Part shown: positions 63,111-64,000 of the stretch, in pieces
Layout: each line of letters opens with the position of its first letter
How positions within the stretch are numbered: the stretch's first letter is position 1
Assembly (NCBI RefSeq): GCF_003259745.1
Contig: NZ_QLMC01000001.1
Location: 1,054,001-1,118,000, forward strand
Source: Larkinella arboricola
GTDB lineage: Bacteria; Bacteroidota; Bacteroidia; Cytophagales; Spirosomataceae
Direction: 5' to 3'
DNA: 64,000 nt
The notes under the pieces: model-generated
Seen by the model: the letters and a program-made list of their open reading frames with translations, nothing else
Databases searched by the model: none
Told to the model about the DNA's origin: nothing
Program-made: the position numbers and the translations under genes

Positions 63111-64000
63111 ATGCTAACGAACTACCTCAAAATTGCCTTTCGCCAACTGCGAACCAACGCCTTGTTCAGCTTCATGAATATCCTGGGATTAACCGTCGGG
63201 CTAGCCGTCAGCACGTTCATTGCCCTGTACGTCTGGCACGAGTTTCACTACGACCGGCACCATCCCTTCGCCGACCGGACGTATCGAATCCTGTCGGTAG
63301 TGAATTACGGAGGTGAAGATGTTTCCATTCCGGGCCTACACGAAGCTTTTGGCACGGAAGCAAAACGACAGATTCCGGAAGTAGAAACCGCCGTGCGGGT
63401 GTCAGAAGGATTGGCGGAAGTGGTGCTACAGCCTGATGGAAACCCTCGGTTTAAAGAGGAGAAAATAGGTTTTGCGGATGCCTCGATTCTTTCAGTGATG
63501 GGGATTCGGTTGCGTTGGGGCGATGCCAAAACCGCCCTGAGTGAACCGGGCCGGATTGTGTTGACCCGGGTGCTGGCCGAGAAGTATTTTGGCCCGAATA
63601 ACCCCGTCGGGCGTACAATCCAGTACGACAAACAGTACCCGCTAACGGTTTCGGGAGTGCTGGAAGAACTGCCTACGAACTCGGTGCTTCAATTCCGGGC
63701 GCTGGTGTCGCTGAGTTCCATGCCAACCCTGGGGCCCGTCAGGCAGAATATGTATAAGGCTGGCGGCTTTCTGACCACTTATCTGGTACTTCGTCCGGAT
63801 GCCGATGTGCGTTTGGTTGAAAGGAAATTGAAAAAGGTAGTTACTAGTCTTGTATTCAAGGATATAACATCGCGGTACATCCTGGAGCCGCTGCCTTCGC
63901 TGCACCTCGACAGCCAGATGGCCCCGAAAAATGCCCGGCAAACCCTCTACATTTTTCTGACGGTTGCGCTGGTCATTCTGGTGCTGGCCGTGATCAATTA
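63111..64000 (+). CDS. FtsX/MacB-type ABC permease, array member 9 (partial)
   Basis: ATG at 63111 opens a frame that stays open to the end of the window, about 296 residues, so the gene is cut by the window edge. It begins MLTNYLKIAFRQLRTNALFS, then VSTFIALYVWHEFHYDRHHP, a variant of the ELSYDxFH motif. Periplasmic domain 1 follows with LTRVLAEKYFGPNNPVGRTI, the usual array phrase. The second transmembrane helix starts at the edge (TLYIFLTVALVILVLAVIN). Its first 15 bases equal those of member 2. Whether the array continues past this gene cannot be seen. Confidence 0.9.
   Translation, partial: MLTNYLKIAFRQLRTNALFSFMNILGLTVGLAVSTFIALYVWHEFHYDRHHPFADRTYRILSVVNYGGEDVSIPGLHEAFGTEAKRQIPEVETAVRVSEGLAEVVLQPDGNPRFKEEKIGFADASILSVMGIRLRWGDAKTALSEPGRIVLTRVLAEKYFGPNNPVGRTIQYDKQYPLTVSGVLEELPTNSVLQFRALVSLSSMPTLGPVRQNMYKAGGFLTTYLVLRPDADVRLVERKLKKVVTSLVFKDITSRYILEPLPSLHLDSQMAPKNARQTLYIFLTVALVILVLAVIN

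Noticed and set aside
43396-64000. Possibility that the permease array is a phage or transposon segment.
   Set aside because: No integrase, transposase, terminal repeats or tRNA site were seen. Codon use looks like the rest of the window, and all members are intact.

Overview
The window reads as a chromosome segment of a Bacteroidota bacterium, most likely order Cytophagales and family Spirosomataceae (Spirosoma/Larkinella-like). The reasons are a SusC/SusD pair, lipoproteins with a Cys lipobox, TAnnTTTG-type -7 promoter elements, a moderately high G+C content, and long tandem ~800-residue FtsX-type permeases. The genus is inference. No tRNA, rRNA, CRISPR array, integrase or intact insertion sequence was seen.

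Positions 1-9.7 kb carry carbohydrate scavenging genes. They are the tail of a SusC TonB-dependent receptor, a SusD-like lipoprotein, a GH31 alpha-glycosidase, an AT-rich orphan lipoprotein, a divergent DoxX/HxlR pair, an exported CBM9-like protein, a decayed beta-lactamase-family remnant, and a cytochrome c-sugar dehydrogenase fusion. Positions 9.7-15.6 kb hold a PAS histidine kinase, an exported GH43 protein, a DUF1080 protein and an aquaporin Z gene broken by a one-base frameshift.

Positions 15.7-23.4 kb form a trehalose block: fused trehalose-6-phosphate synthase/phosphatase, fused trehalose synthase/maltokinase, and a divergent GH37 trehalase. The trehalase has Ala where a substrate-binding Glu is expected. 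Positions 23.5-37.9 kb are mixed housekeeping genes: pyruvate kinase, a DUF5690 membrane protein, YqgE, an outer-membrane barrel, a metallophosphoesterase, a DnaQ-like exonuclease, a VanX-like dipeptidase, a SpmAB-like membrane protein, a 56-residue charged protein, an APC permease, a Cys/Met-metabolism PLP enzyme, a GH3-beta-lactamase fusion and a DinB protein.

Positions 37.9-64 kb are the most striking part. A histidine kinase and an NtrC-type response regulator face away from a HlyD-like adaptor, one MacB/LolD-type ATPase, a tiny exported peptide, and nine consecutive same-strand FtsX/MacB permease genes; the ninth runs off the window. The divergent promoter region contains two 16-bp dyads whose centres lie 21 bp apart. 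They sit about 64-85 bp upstream of a sigma-54-like -24/-12 element that points at the adaptor gene. This suggests one sigma-54 regulatory switch controlling a tripartite ABC export or envelope system with an expanded set of permeases. Intergenic spacers hold several strong inverted repeats, including members of a dispersed repeat family.
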